Under the pieces are notes generated by a model. The model ran no database searches. It had not been told where the DNA came from and saw only the letters and a program-made list of their open reading frames with translations. Below, in pieces: positions 47,378 through 59,640 of a stretch of DNA of 64,000 nucleotides (positions within the stretch are counted from its first letter, which is position 1; each line of letters opens with the position of its first letter). The stretch is from Sipunculus nudus (taxonomy: Eukaryota; Annelida; Sipuncula; Golfingiida; Sipunculidae). The translations under genes were made by a program, and so were the position numbers. The stretch spans positions 59,464,886 to 59,528,885 of the forward strand of contig CM049322.1 in the NCBI GenBank assembly GCA_026874595.1, read 5' to 3'.

Positions 47378-47504
47378 TATATATTTCCGAATGTCTTGGT
47401 TCTAATTTGCGCTTGATAGAGGTTATTTTCGGTTCAGAGTTTGAATTTTGGGAAAACGACATAACTGAAAAGAGATACGGGAATTCGAGATTCTTCTGTT
47501 TGTT

Positions 47505-47935
47505 TATGTTGATGACGAACAAGTATATTAATGTTGATGACGGATAAGCATGTTAATGTTGATGACGGACAAGTATATCAATGTTGATGACGGACAAGTA
47601 TGTTAATGTTGATGACGGACAAGTATATCAATGTTGATGACGGACAAGTATGTTGATGTTGATGACGGACAAGTATGTCAATGTTGATGACGGACAAGTA
47701 TATCAATGTTGATGACGGACAAGTATATCAATGTTGATGACGGACAAGCATGTTAATGTTGATGACGGATAAGCATGTTAATGTTGATGACGGACAAGTA
47801 TATCAATGTTGATGACGGACAAGTATATCAATGTTGATGACGGACAAGTATATCAATGTTGATGACGGACAAGTATATCAATGTTGATGACGGACAAGTA
47901 TATCAATGTTGATGACGGACAAGTATGTCGGTGTC
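47505..47935 (+). repeat. 25-bp minisatellite
   Basis: About 17 nearly identical units of 'atgttgatgacggacaagta' + 'tatca', with variants tatatca, tatgtta and tatgtca. High unit identity suggests recent expansion and probable length polymorphism. Confidence 0.95.
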
Positions 47936-47949
47936 AAATTTGGTGTCAG

Positions 47950-48539
47950 ATGATCAAAGGTTAAGACCATATACATATGAAAAAAATATTAATACCCATT
48001 GTGAAGTACTCTGTAAAACTTAAAGGTATACACACACACAAAATCGGCATATATTACTAAACCTTTGAGTGGAGTGGATGTTTCACCTACTTTCACCAAT
48101 GTTCCCTTAACCAAAAAAAACAACAAATGTGGAGTGTCTGCCCAGCCACTGGTGAAAAACATGGTTAAGTGACGGAAAAAAGACGACAAACAAATATTTC
48201 TGTATTATGCTTATATACCGCATTTGCAATGAATATGACACACCAATCACACATGGGCAACCATCAATGCATTAGAATAATCAATATTTCGGACGCGAAT
48301 ATAAGGGTAAAACGGCTAGTTGCCAATATAATGGCTAGGTGGTGCTAGTTTGCTTTCCATCGTTTATGTTGAAATTTCGGTTCATTATGTCTTGTTACGG
48401 TTCAAATTTAGGGTATATCTGCTCATCTTACATTTCCCTAATGTAACACTATTTCCAGATGACTGCTGTCTGCGTCAAGTCAGTTAAATCTTTGTGTGGT
48501 CTGCAGACATCTCAGTTGTAAAGACGGTCCTCTCATGTC
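47950..48539. other. No gene recognised
   Basis: Short frames only; no repeats shared with the rest of the window were noticed. Confidence 0.45.
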
Positions 48540-50480
48540 AGATTTTTTTTTCTACAGAAAAAAGTGTATTTATAATCGTGCATTTCTCTGTTTGTACCTG
48601 TACATGAATAACTTACCTTAGGGTTTAATGGAAATCCCAGATGTATCATCTAGTGACCCTGTCGATGGATTCTCCCAGATTGATTCTCCCAGATAATTGT
48701 AGCTATGCACGGCCATTTATGTTTCATGGAGAAAAATAAAATAAGCAACACAGTCAATTTTTAAAAAAATCTATATTCGGGAGAGATAGAACAGTGACTC
48801 CAGCAAACAACAGCTATACTGTTTAGTCCCTGTGGACTGATGTAAAGATAAATTCCCTCCCTTGTTTTTGCAAAACGTCAGATTTATATGACTGCTGGGC
48901 CTACAACATCAATTTGAGTTATTGGTGATACATGTATCTATACAAACCTCATTGCCAAATGCAATGTCCCATTTATCTGACCGATTATAAAACAGGCATG
49001 ATCAAACAGTTGCTTAATTATACAGCTGTTATATGGGCTGCCCAGCTTTTATGTTAGCGTGGCACACCATAGTGACAAGATAAGATCATAAGATTGATCA
49101 TAATAAATGAAAAAAAAAATTGTGATCTCCCACTTATGTTCATAAATCATGATTGATCAATGTTTACAATATTTTATCAATGTTGATACCCTGATTGAAA
49201 AGTTTACTGGGGCCTTACATTTTTTTAAAAGGTGTTTTTTTTCTTGATTATGCAGTATCCTTCGTTCCGCACAACACTACTGTGGAATCTTGGTCCTATG
49301 TGACAAAACAAAATTTAATCCTATTACATAGTTGTTGCAGTTATTTTGAGGCTTTTATATATTAGCCCGTTTGCTCATGTGTTTTGCGTTTTATGTTCTA
49401 TATCTGCCGACTAACTGATCTAATGTCTATATTTTTATTCATATATGTAAAGAAGGGCAACTATATTGAATATGTGACTGTACATGGGTAAAGATATCTC
49501 TTCTGATTAAAATATTATATGGTTTTGAGTCCTACATTCCATCGGTCCATATATTCATTTTGTTAATATGGTACTAAGAACATATGAATTATTATTTTGC
49601 AAGATATTTCGAATTTAATGCACTAGAGAAGTAAATGCATACGACTGCGATGATAGTTTTGTACTAGTTTGGCAATTCTTACTTCTGGGTCAATATTCCC
49701 AACATATGAATTAACTGCAAAACATCCATTATAAACAAGACGATCGATCATGAAGGCGCCATTGAATCACACATTTAAAGTTTTCCATCTGGGAAAGCAA
49801 TGACAGTTGTATTTTAGAAGTCCTGATCAACTGAAGCGCTTAACGTAAAAATAATTGTTCATTTATGTTCATCACAGTACTTCTCATGTATAAATGTCTG
49901 AGCATATATTATTAATACAAATCCATTAAATAATCTGCCAGCTGGATATAAAGCCCTGCTTGTGGGGATGTATTAAATGAGATGAGGAATTTTTGGCTCA
50001 AGGATATGGAGAATCCCCTACCCCTCCCATTTCGTCCCCCCCCCCCCCCCCCACTTTTTTCAGGCTATTTTTCCGTCCTGGACAGCAGGGATTCTTCATA
50101 TGTACAGTAGACCGTATTCCTTCGACTGTGTCACACCCCTACTTAAATTTAATTGGGTTGTGTAGATAACCAATTACGTTGTGTAGATAACAATCTTTGC
50201 CAAAGGCAGTTCGACTGTTTTTGGATGTACCCTCTACGCAATTTTAAAACGATGCAAAAATCACTCAAATGATGTGTACATTAAAAATATATACTCGACG
50301 GGGTCTCTGTGAAAACAATAAGTGTGGTATACCCATATACTAAGCGGTTTTAGAGAACATTGAAGACTAATATGGACCAAATACTCTTTATAAGTATTAG
50401 ATAAGAAGTTACTGATGTAACCAAATTCGTCCTGTTAGATTACGTGTTCTACAGCTAAAATATGGCCTGTTTTGCTTTTA
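48540..50480 (+). repeat. Second segmental duplication, copy D
   Basis: Collinear with 41165-42860 (see the shared landmarks given there). It is longer, with an additional 'gattgatc/ttgatca' rich stretch at about 49090-49190 and a C-run at about 50036-50052. It is non-coding. Confidence 0.75.
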
Positions 50481-50574
50481 GTCACGTAGGCTCTTATGTA
50501 TGCAGTACACATTGAATTGCGCTACTTATTTTTTATTCAAATATTAATTTGCTTTACCTGTTTTCCATATGCTT

Positions 50575-51203
50575 TTCTTTTCATTTGCACCACAGTAATA
50601 TCTCGTCTGGATAAATGTAATTCAGTTCTTGCTAGGTTATCGGCGGAGCAAGTCTCGGGGCTACATATGGTCAAGAATAATGCAGAATATTGAAACGTGA
50701 GACCGACCACGTCACACTGGTGCTCATCAGCTCCATTGGCTTCCCGTCAATGACCGCCTACAATACACATTTGCGTTTTTTTTTTTTTTCTTTTTTTTTT
50801 TTTCTTCTTTTTTTTTTTTTTTCTTCTTTTTTTTTTTTTTTTTTGTTAACCGCCATTTGATGGCTCACTTGTATCATACTTGTCTGAAAAAAAAATAATA
50901 ACCTATCGGCATTTCCTTACGCTACGCTCGGCTGGCGGAAATCTTCTTAAGGTACCAAAGGGTAAAATGAAAATCGTTTCTTCCGTTTCATGGCCCCAAA
51001 TGTCTCGAATTCACTTCCTATTAAAATCTCCGATTCTTGTATCATTTAAAACAAATTTGAAAACGTATCTCTCCTGGTAATTAAAATGCATTTTTACGGG
51101 ATCAGGCACAGTGAGCAGATTTAAGTAAAATTGTATGTGGGTGTGTGTATGTAAATCGCGCTGTGAGTCCGACCATCGGAGAATTGGCGCTATATAAATA
51201 CTA

Positions 51204-51232
<29 letters not shown>
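50575..51232 (+). mobile_element. Truncated LINE 3' end (CR1/L2-like)
   Basis: Degraded RT C-terminus in shifting frames: 'VISRLDKCNSVLARLSAEQV' (usual LDYCNSLLxGLP), 'ETDHVT.VL' and 'HW.P.NDRL' text near 50700-50760. After a T-rich tract comes 'LRSAGGNLLKVPKG' and 'FKTNLKTYLSW' (50880-51080). The 3' tail is 'ggcgctatataaatactata' followed by (TTA)n, a typical CR1/L2-type microsatellite end. It is 5'-truncated and dead. Confidence 0.75.
50771..50850 (+). repeat. T-rich tract interrupting the LINE 3' fragment
   Basis: About 80 bp of T with scattered C and G, placed between two pieces of the same RT C-terminal coding region. It may be an expanded poly-pyrimidine or the A-tail of a minus-strand insertion; no insert body was recognised. 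Confidence 0.7.
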
Positions 51233-51234
<2 letters not shown>

Positions 51235-52619
51235 CTTAATTTGGTGCCCTTGCAGGACATTTTGTCATCATGTCAGTCGGCTGAGCGTCATGACACATGG
51301 GTCACTTGATACAAATGCCCTTTTGACAAAACTTTGAATATTTTTTATCGGTCGGGTGACACTATGCGAATATTTAAAAGGCTCAACACAGCTTATATTG
51401 AATTATACTGCTCGGCCTGCAACGGCTTATTTGATTATGGAAATATTAAGCATGTGTTCACTGCGCTGCTACGCTTGCATTACACTTGACACAGCTGACT
51501 ATATATATGTTTTTTGTGTATTTGCATGTACTCAGCATTTTCTGAAGCGCGGTGCAGCGCAGCGTTCGGTGTGAACGGGCCTTGATTGTTTACATAAATT
51601 TCAGTACATCAGCAAATGGTTAGAATAAGTCAGATCGTTGTTTTAGTGTACTTGAAAAACCGGAGAGAAAATCTCATTTATCTAAAAACAGACATTGTTT
51701 AATTTCATTGATATGAGAATAAATGTGTCAGGATATACAAAATATCTATACTTCCGGCAAAATAGAAGGGTAAAGTGTGTTAGTATGGGTATATATAAAC
51801 CAATTTACATGTAAAGGCTTATTTTTCACACATTGTTAGGCCTAAGTAGGTCAGTCTGTCCTTATTTATTTTTATCACTGAAAAAGAAGACATAATGACA
51901 CAAACATGTTGTGTAACTTCGTTGATGGATATTTTATTCACAAGGCTAACATATTCCCGATTATTTCTAATTCGCGACTATCGCCAAATTAAAAGAAAGA
52001 AAGGCAACCAAAGTAACTTCCTGGACAATAACCCCGATGGTTAAAATCCGTACATTTTAAAAACTGAACTGTTGTCATTTTTACCATCTAATTATTTTTA
52101 CTTTTAAAAGGAAAGAGTAGACCAGACTTACCGATGTGGACTTGCTTTATTGAATTAATTATTTTTTTTTTAGTTTTTTATCTGGTTAATTAAAAAATTG
52201 TAGCCTATGCTTATGCTAACTGAAAAATGTGTATTTTTGAAACATAAATGTGTTAAATAAATGTCTGTAACATAAAAGGTGTGCCCCGCCGGCTGAAAAA
52301 GAGGCAGTCAGGACCCCCTGGTGAATTTGGCCGTGTTACAGGAAGCTGAACTTAGTCATTTGGTCAAAAAAGGATTCTAAACTAATAATTTTAGAAACGA
52401 CTGAAGCTATCTTCACCAAATTTTATACAATTGTTGGTCTCATGACGATCTCTTCACACCAGGTGTCGCAGAGGCAGGATGTGTTGTTGACGGAGCTCAA
52501 TGGGATAGCCCTTAGAATGTGAGTTCAAGAGATTTTTTGTGAGGTAAACTGTTTGGTGCGGGTGTATAACATACTCATGAGAGAACTGTGAAAAAATAGT
52601 GAAGAAAATTGGCTGGACT
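51233..52619. other. No gene recognised
   Basis: Short frames only. The 5' end of the LINE at 52.9 kb may reach into the right part of this interval, but I cannot place it. Confidence 0.4.
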
Positions 52620-52866
52620 TTTTGTAAACTTTAGTTTGTATCTCCTTGCTCTACAGTGGCCCGAGCCCTGTGTTGGAGAGCACTCCACTCAAACAGTAAG
52701 GTGAAAATCAGTAGTGCATGGCACCAATAACAACGGTCCCCGCGCTATTGTGTCTGTGCACACTCCTGTGTATTTCTCAAACTAGCGCCCAGTTTGTAAA
52801 ATTCACAGAAGCTGACACACCTAAAATACACTTACGTACAGAAAATTTTCATTAAACACTAGGATA

Positions 52867-53751
52867 ATGCAAAGTACACAAAAGCAGAAAGACATTAGAG
52901 ACTTCACTGAGAAAAGTAGAATAAGTGAAACTCCTAGTCCACAAAAACGTGACCCAAAACGCCAGAACCAACAAAGCAGTCCCGAACCTGGCATGGCAAT
53001 GGCTGAAACAGAAGATACGTCTGTGTTCATCTCTTGTGATCAGTTTGCGGGGTACCTGTCGACTGCCCTTTCCACTCGGGAGGTACAGGACAAACTGATT
53101 GGTATGTTTCAGTCGGTAATAAATGAACAATTTAAAGTTTACGAGAACCGCGTCGCTCAGATGGAAGCTAAGATGGCAGACCTACAGGCTAAAATTGAAC
53201 AAACGAAAAACGTAATTGATGAACAGGTTAACTTGGGGTCTAAAGTGTCAGAACTTGAGAGTACTATCGAGCAAATGAAAGTAGCAGCTGACGATCAGGC
53301 TCAGTACTCACGTCGTAACAATCTCAGAATTATAAATAATTGGACCGAAACGGAGAATAAAGACACTGAGTCTCTTGTAACTGAAATGACCAATACGCAG
53401 CTGGGTCTTCAGATTAACAGTCAGCACATAGATCGTGTACACCGAATTGGGAAACTAGGAGACCATCCTCGTCCGATCCTAATAAAATTCACTACTCACA
53501 AAGCAAAGAACCAGGTCTACATGGCTCGCACTAAACTTAGGAAAGGCGGACCACAGGCAAAAGATACCTTCATTAATGAAGATCTGATCAAACCCCGGGA
53601 AGCGCTTGCGGCTAAAGCCAGAGGTCTGAAGACGTCTGGACAGATCAATGATACCTGGGTCAAGGACGGTAAAATATTTGTAAAGAACAAACAAAATCAT
53701 ATCAGTGTCTACACAAATCTGGAAATGTTTAATGAAGCCATGGAAGTTTGA
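52867..53751 (+). CDS. LINE ORF1 protein (RNA-binding, coiled coil), intact
   Basis: A 294-aa frame from ATG to TGA without interruption. The N-terminus is basic, polar and Pro/Gln-rich (1-45). A coiled coil spans about 85-140 (heptad-like IEQTKNVIDEQ, VSELESTIEQMK). It is followed by 'YSRRNNLRI', an RRM-like domain with 'DRVHRIGK...RPILIKFTTH' and 'ARTKLRK', and a C-terminal 'FINEDLIKPREALAAKAR' segment. This resembles the L1 ORF1p / transposase_22 organisation that also occurs in CR1-like elements. Such proteins trimerise through the coiled coil, bind element RNA and act as nucleic-acid chaperones. The intact frame next to a broken ORF2 suggests a fairly recent insertion. Confidence 0.85.
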   Translation: MQSTQKQKDIRDFTEKSRISETPSPQKRDPKRQNQQSSPEPGMAMAETEDTSVFISCDQFAGYLSTALSTREVQDKLIGMFQSVINEQFKVYENRVAQMEAKMADLQAKIEQTKNVIDEQVNLGSKVSELESTIEQMKVAADDQAQYSRRNNLRIINNWTETENKDTESLVTEMTNTQLGLQINSQHIDRVHRIGKLGDHPRPILIKFTTHKAKNQVYMARTKLRKGGPQAKDTFINEDLIKPREALAAKARGLKTSGQINDTWVKDGKIFVKNKQNHISVYTNLEMFNEAMEV

Positions 53752-53961
53752 TCGTGAATCATAGAGCAAAAATGTCTGAAAACCACTACACCTAATGTTG
53801 TCTGTGCCTGGCAAACAATGTTTTGAGTATTCTACTTATAACTTCTTTATCAATTTTGTTGCACAATATGAATGCACATATTTTCTTTATGATATTTTCT
53901 ATTATATTACTACAAATCAAACCTATATGATCATGTCTTACAATTTCTAAATGGGTAGACA

Positions 53962-56900
53962 TTGCATTCTTACAAGTTCACCACGTTCGGCCATTACATA
54001 ATGAATGTGTACTTCTGCTGGGTAAAGGTCGTCTCTACTGGCATTTCACTTGTATATTGTAAGTCGTGTTTATGTAAGAGACTTGGTGCCCTTCATTTGG
54101 AAATAATTATATCACAGATGTTACTAAAATCAGGCGATATCCACCTTAATCCTGGCCCTGACCAGGGTTTAGCTATTTGTACATGCAATGTCAGAAGTTT
54201 GTTAGCGGGTGTGAATACAAGACTTCATATTCCCTCACAGTATTCTAGATTAGATGAAATAGAGCAAATATTCATAAAAGATATGGATTTTGACGTAATC
54301 ACGTTAACCGAAACTTGGTTGGACCACTATATCTCGGATGAAGATATTCGTCTGCCTATTTATCAAATATTTAGACGTGACCGAAATCGACATGGAGGAG
54401 GGCTATTAGTGTACATTAAAGAATAGAGTTTGAATGTAAAGAACAAGAAACATTATGTGTACAACTAGACTTGAATGGACAAATAATTATTTTGTCTGTT
54501 TCGTACAGACCACCGGGACAAAATTCTGTAGAGATTAACAGTTTTCTTTCAAATTTTCAGAATATTTTTGACAGTGCCAGCGATGTCAGTCCAACGAGTA
54601 TTATATGTACAGGTGATTTTAATGATCCATGCACTAATTGGAAGGACAATCATTGTCGTAGCCGTTTGGGTACACGATTTAGGGATCTCAAAGCGGAAAA
54701 TAACCTGTATCAAATTGTTGATGAACCAACACGTGTGTCTGATACTACTGCTAACATACTTGATTTACTTATTATTGACAACCTAGATAGTGTGTTAGAT
54801 ATCGGCACCTTGTCCCCATTCAGTGATCTGGATCACAGCACTGTATACGGGTTCCTTAAGTTTATGGTTCCTAAAAAGCAGTCAGTCAGTCGGGAGGTGT
54901 GGCATTATAATAATGCCGATTTGAATGGATTGCGGCATGCTTTACTGAATACCCCATGGTCTGATATCTTTGAATCTTTACCAGGTTTAACCCAGAGAGT
55001 AAATTATTTTAACTTAAAATTTCTGTCATTAGCTAAGGTGTACATACCATGTAGAACAGTAATTGTTCGTGAAAAAGATAAACCATGGATGACACGCCGC
55101 ATATTAAAACTGATAAGACTAAGAAATAGGTGGTGTGCGCGCTATGCAAAAAACCAAACGAAACTGAATAAGGATACACGAAACCTATATCGGAGTTGGG
55201 TTAAATCAGAAATCCGCCTAAGAAAGAAAGTACATTACGAAAAACAAGCTGAAACTTTGTCAAAACCTTGTAACAAAAAACGATATTGGTCGATTTTGAA
55301 GTCATTGTATGGAGGCAAACGCCATGTACTTATACCTCCGATCTTAGAAAATGGAGCTTCACTTAACTCAAATTTTGCAAAGGCCGAAATATTTAATGAT
55401 CATTTTAAAAACCAATCCACGCTGCCTGCTCTTACGGACAACTTCACTCTTCCACAATTTAAATTTAAAACTTCTTCTAGATTAGAATCATTAGAAATTA
55501 CTAATGAGGAGGTCATTTCTACTCTAAGGTCACTTAACGTAAAGAAAGCTACTGGTCCAGACGGCATAAGTAATAGGCTGTTGAAAGAGACTGCCTTTTC
55601 CGTATATATACCACTCAGAATTATCTTTAACGAATCACTTAAGACTGGAGTTTATCCAGATGAATGGAAAAGGGCTAACGTTACTCCTGTACATAAGAAG
55701 GGTAACAAACACGATGTTAATAATTATAGGCTATATCACTTTTGAACTGTGTAGCTAAGGTTTTTGAAAAAATAGTCCATAGAGTACTATATTCCTTCTG
55801 TATGAGGAATCATTTGTTAACTGAGAGGAACTCCGGGTTCCGAACGTCTGATAGTACAACAAACCAATTAACATATATAACCAACAGGATCTATAAAGAA
55901 ATGGACGATGGTAATAGTATTTCTATAGATTATCTCGACATAAGTAAAGCTTTCGATAGAGTATTTCATAATGGGTTATTGTTTAAGTTGCATCAATTTG
56001 GTAAACAAGGAATGTTATTGCAATGGTTTAAATCATACCTGGCACAGAGGAAACAACGGGTATGCTTAGAAGGTGCGGTTTCCAGTTGGGTTGAAGTACC
56101 GGCAGGTGTTCCTCAAGGCTCCATCCTTGGGCCAGTCCTTTTCTTAATATTTATTAACGATATAGTTGACGATATTTGATTCTGAGATATATCTGTACGC
56201 TGATGATACTTCGATACTACGGCCATTCCGTGACATGCATTGTTGCACTAAACAAATTAACAGTGATCTTAATAAAATACACCAGTGGGCCAAACAATGG
56301 AGGGTTACATTCAGTGCCGAAAAACGGAGTATATGATAATATCTACCGGATATAAAAACGATTATTCGGATATAAAATTATATTTTGATAACAAATGCTT
56401 AAGGCGAGTTAATTCTCATAAGCATCTTGGTCTTGAGCTTACAGATAACATGACCTGGGATTCTCACATCAGTAATATAACCCTGCAAGCCCAGAAGCGA
56501 GTGTCATCTCTCTTCAGAGTAAAGCACTTACTGCCCAGGAAAACTCTGGAACAAATTTATATATCTATGATTCGTCCTATATTAGAATATTGTAAGGTTG
56601 TTTTTTGACAACATGTCAATGTATTTGAAACGAAAAAAAATTAGAATCCATTCAGAGGAGGGCAGCTGTACTTTGCACAGGTGCGTTCAAAGTTACAAGC
56701 ACAAAAAAAATATTTGACGAAGTTGGCTGGTGTTCCCTTAGTGATCGTAGGAAACGTAATCGACTTACACTATTTCACAGAATGATAAATAACCAGGCTC
56801 CTGATTACCTAGTGTCACTTCTCCCTGAAAGAGTTGAAGAAAAAACATCATATTCTTCGAGAAACTCGGCGCAGTTATGTAATCCTCGTCACAAATCAGT

Positions 56901-57397
56901 AAAATATTATAATTCATTTATACTGAAAACCAGACTGGAACTCTTTGCCAGCCGAAGTCACAAACGTCGATGACCCCAAAGCTTTCATAAATAAGATCAA
57001 TGCTATGTTTTTTGTTAGGAAGAATCCATTGTTTTCGTTAAATTTAGGAACTGCATCAGTTCATTTGACTAGGTTACGTCTTGGTTTGAGTCCTCTTAAA
57101 AAACACCTTAGAGCATACGGGCTAAGCGATGACCCAATCTGTCCTGCCTGTAAAAAAAAGGAAGAAGACTCAGCTCATTTTCTTCTACACTGCCCGACCT
57201 ACACGTCCCAGCGCATTAAGCTCATGTCTTCCATTAAAGATATTGTAAACCTGGAGCAAGTTGACGACCAAACAAAAGTTACATGGCTCCTGAGAGGGTT
57301 TGATGGTGGCAAATACTCTGTGAATAGAAAAATGTTAACTGAAACATGTAACTTTATTGTTGATACGAAGAGATTTTATGCTGATATACAGAACTAA
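53962..57397 (+). pseudogene. LINE ORF2 (endonuclease-reverse transcriptase), frameshifted
   Basis: The endonuclease begins after 'LKSGDIHLNPGP', with 'CTCNVRSL' (Asn), 'VITLTETWLDHY' (Glu), 'IICTGDFNDP' (Asp/Asn) and 'FSDLDHSTVYGF' (SDxDH) conserved. RT motifs are 'KKATGPDGISNRLLKE', 'DEWKRANVTPVHKKG', 'YLDISKAFDRVFHNGL' (motif A), 'AGVPQGSILGPVLFLIFIND' (motif B) and 'LYADDTSIL' (catalytic YADD). The C-terminus has 'CPACKKKEEDSAHFLLHCP' (C-x2-C...H-x4-C). Frame breaks lie near 54424, 55735, 56180-56200, 56320, 56606 and 56940, so the protein cannot be made. All catalytic residues visible are still present. Confidence 0.88.
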
Positions 57398-57659
57398 TAT
57401 GCCAGGTTTTTCATATTTATTGAACAATTGTTATTGTGATCAATATGTTTACTAAGGTTCTCAGCGTACTATGTGTGCATATTATTTTGCATTATCGTTT
57501 ACCATTGTATGTTTGAGTTTAAATTCATTCATATATATTATTATTACTATCATTACTATTAGTATCTTATTTATATATGTCCGTGGAGATCACCTAGTGG
57601 TCCATGTGTACCGTGTGTTATCCACGTTAAATAAATAAAGGTTATATCATGACTCATAT

Positions 57660-59279
57660 ATGAATTTGAGGTATAGGTGGCACCACTTGCATTAACCTTT
57701 TCTGTGCAAGGGTACATTAACCCGTGATATCTCAGGAACACAAAATTTATGCAAAAATCTGTCACATATCAAATATTGTGGGATTGAGCGTTGTGGTATT
57801 TGTTAAGCCACCTGCGTTAACTTACATTTCCCGGAGAAAAAGCCAAAAAAACTTTGAAAATCTTCTTCTCTGAAATCATTTAGCCAAATGGTACAATATT
57901 TCATAGAAATAATTCCAGAGATAAGCTCTTTAAAGTTTGTTCATATGATTTAGGTATGATGAATTTTGGCGGAGGAATTTGAACTTATTTATTTGGCCAA
58001 TTAAGCATACTGACATAAGAGTCTCAGAATTAAAAAAAACAGGAGCTTAAAAAAAAGTACAAAAACCCCATAATTTTAGCCTCTTTCGGGTTAAAAATGG
58101 TTAACGATTAAACTGTCAAGCTGTATCATTTTATGTTTCACTGGCATTACCTTAGGATAGGATTCTTTCAATTGTATAAGAATAGATTTGGTTATTTTAT
58201 TTTTTGTAGAATCAAAGAAAGCTGCATAAAATTGGTCTTGTGGCCATAATAAAGCCTATTTCAAACTTACGACGGCAAGAGTCTTCTTCTGCAAAACTGA
58301 TGTTTCAACTTCTGTTAAACTGCACAAAAATGATTCTTCAAAAGGTCACCGGTCCTCCTTTCCCCGTCGTGACGTCCAGTTTGTTGTTGGTAAATATTCG
58401 CATATAATGCCGATGTCTCATGTGGCAATTTGCTATTACGTCAGGCAATATACGACACAAACATTTGATTAATCCATAATTACGCTTGCAAAAAGCTGCA
58501 TGCTGGTTACATCTGGCCTTAAGGTATTGTAAGATATAGTAGGAAATTCTTGGTTTACTTAGTTTAGTTATACCTTACTGATATGATCAGTGTGTATCTA
58601 TTTTAAGGCATCACAAACTATACACAGATTAATTATACTCCAAAATTAATCACATATCTCGGTCGAGCTGTTCAAGTACAGATCGAGTATGTTGGTGCTG
58701 CTGAAACCATGAATACATGCATGACTCGCTACGCATTCATATTTGGACTGAGATATATTTTACTTTGATATATATATTTACCATACGTAACCTACCAATT
58801 ACATAGGAACCCCTGTGGTAAATTGGTATAACGCAGGACAATCCACCATATTATCATGTAATACAGGATTTTTAAGCCGTATTAATGTGCAATTGATATC
58901 TAATAGTGTAGCTGAATGGAACTCTTGCGTATCGATGCGTGTGGGACCTTACACTTGACACCGGATTGTAAACTGCTTAATATCACCAAGTACCGTGGAG
59001 GCAGTTCACGGTGAGTTGACTAAACCAAGCGACTTCCGCCCGCATTATGGATGACAGGAAATGCTTTCCGTGCAGTGGTGCACATAACAAATCACTCATC
59101 CTCAGACCTGAAGCCTCACGCAAGTGATCTTAGCCTTTTTTTTTTGGAACAAGGTGACTACACTGGTTACGAATGATTTATATCCTAATAATATAAATCA
59201 TTATAATGCCATTTTTCTTTTTGATCTGCGTGTCTTTATTGTTTCTTACCAACTAAATTGTGTTCTCGGTTTACTGCCA
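57660..59279. other. No gene recognised
   Basis: AT-rich; the first 200 bp contains 'ggtggcacca...gatatctcagga' text loosely like the 36-kb repeat family. Nothing else can be supported. Confidence 0.45.
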
Positions 59280-59640
59280 ACGTACAATCAGTTATCCTTT
59301 TTATTTTGGGGTCATGAGGTCATGGTCACAGGAGTCACCTGTCCACATATTTGATTCCAGGTGATAACCCCAGGTTGGATCAACATATTTGTTTCAAACT
59401 TAACTAAAATTTGTCCCACCACTAAAGTAAACACCTTTTTGATTTTGGGGTCATGAGGGGAAAGGTCAAGGTCATAGGATCCACTTCTTTAGAAAGACTA
59501 TAAATGCTTTTTAAGCCAAACGTTTCATCCCTAACCCTCAATCTGCCACATTTTTTCCTCCCCTGACAATACTGGAAGAAACATATGTATGTTTGGGTCA
59601 CAAGCTGAAAGGTCAAGGTCACAGGGCCCATCCATTCACT
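59280..59640 (+). repeat. Dispersed repeat with 'aaaggtcaaggtcacagg' motif, three units
   Basis: Units at about 59310, 59450 and 59600 share 'ggtca(c/t)..g...aggtcaaggtcacagg' text and a 'gataac(t/c)cca...ttggat' portion, spaced ~145 bp. It is the same family as the short units at 44.0-44.2 kb and a fragment near 8350. It is non-coding. Confidence 0.6.

Larger units (their letters stand above)
52620..57652 (+). mobile_element. Nearly full-length CR1/L2-like LINE retrotransposon
   Basis: Two-ORF non-LTR retrotransposon. ORF1 (52867-53751) is intact. ORF2 (about 53962-57397) carries endonuclease, reverse transcriptase and a C-terminal Cys/His motif, but has several frameshifts. A 3' UTR of about 250 bp ends near 'aataaataaaggttatatca'. 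The 5' boundary is uncertain. The 'KSGDIHLNPGP' leader before the endonuclease and the RT style point to the CR1/L2/Rex1 group rather than L1 or RTE. Confidence 0.85.
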
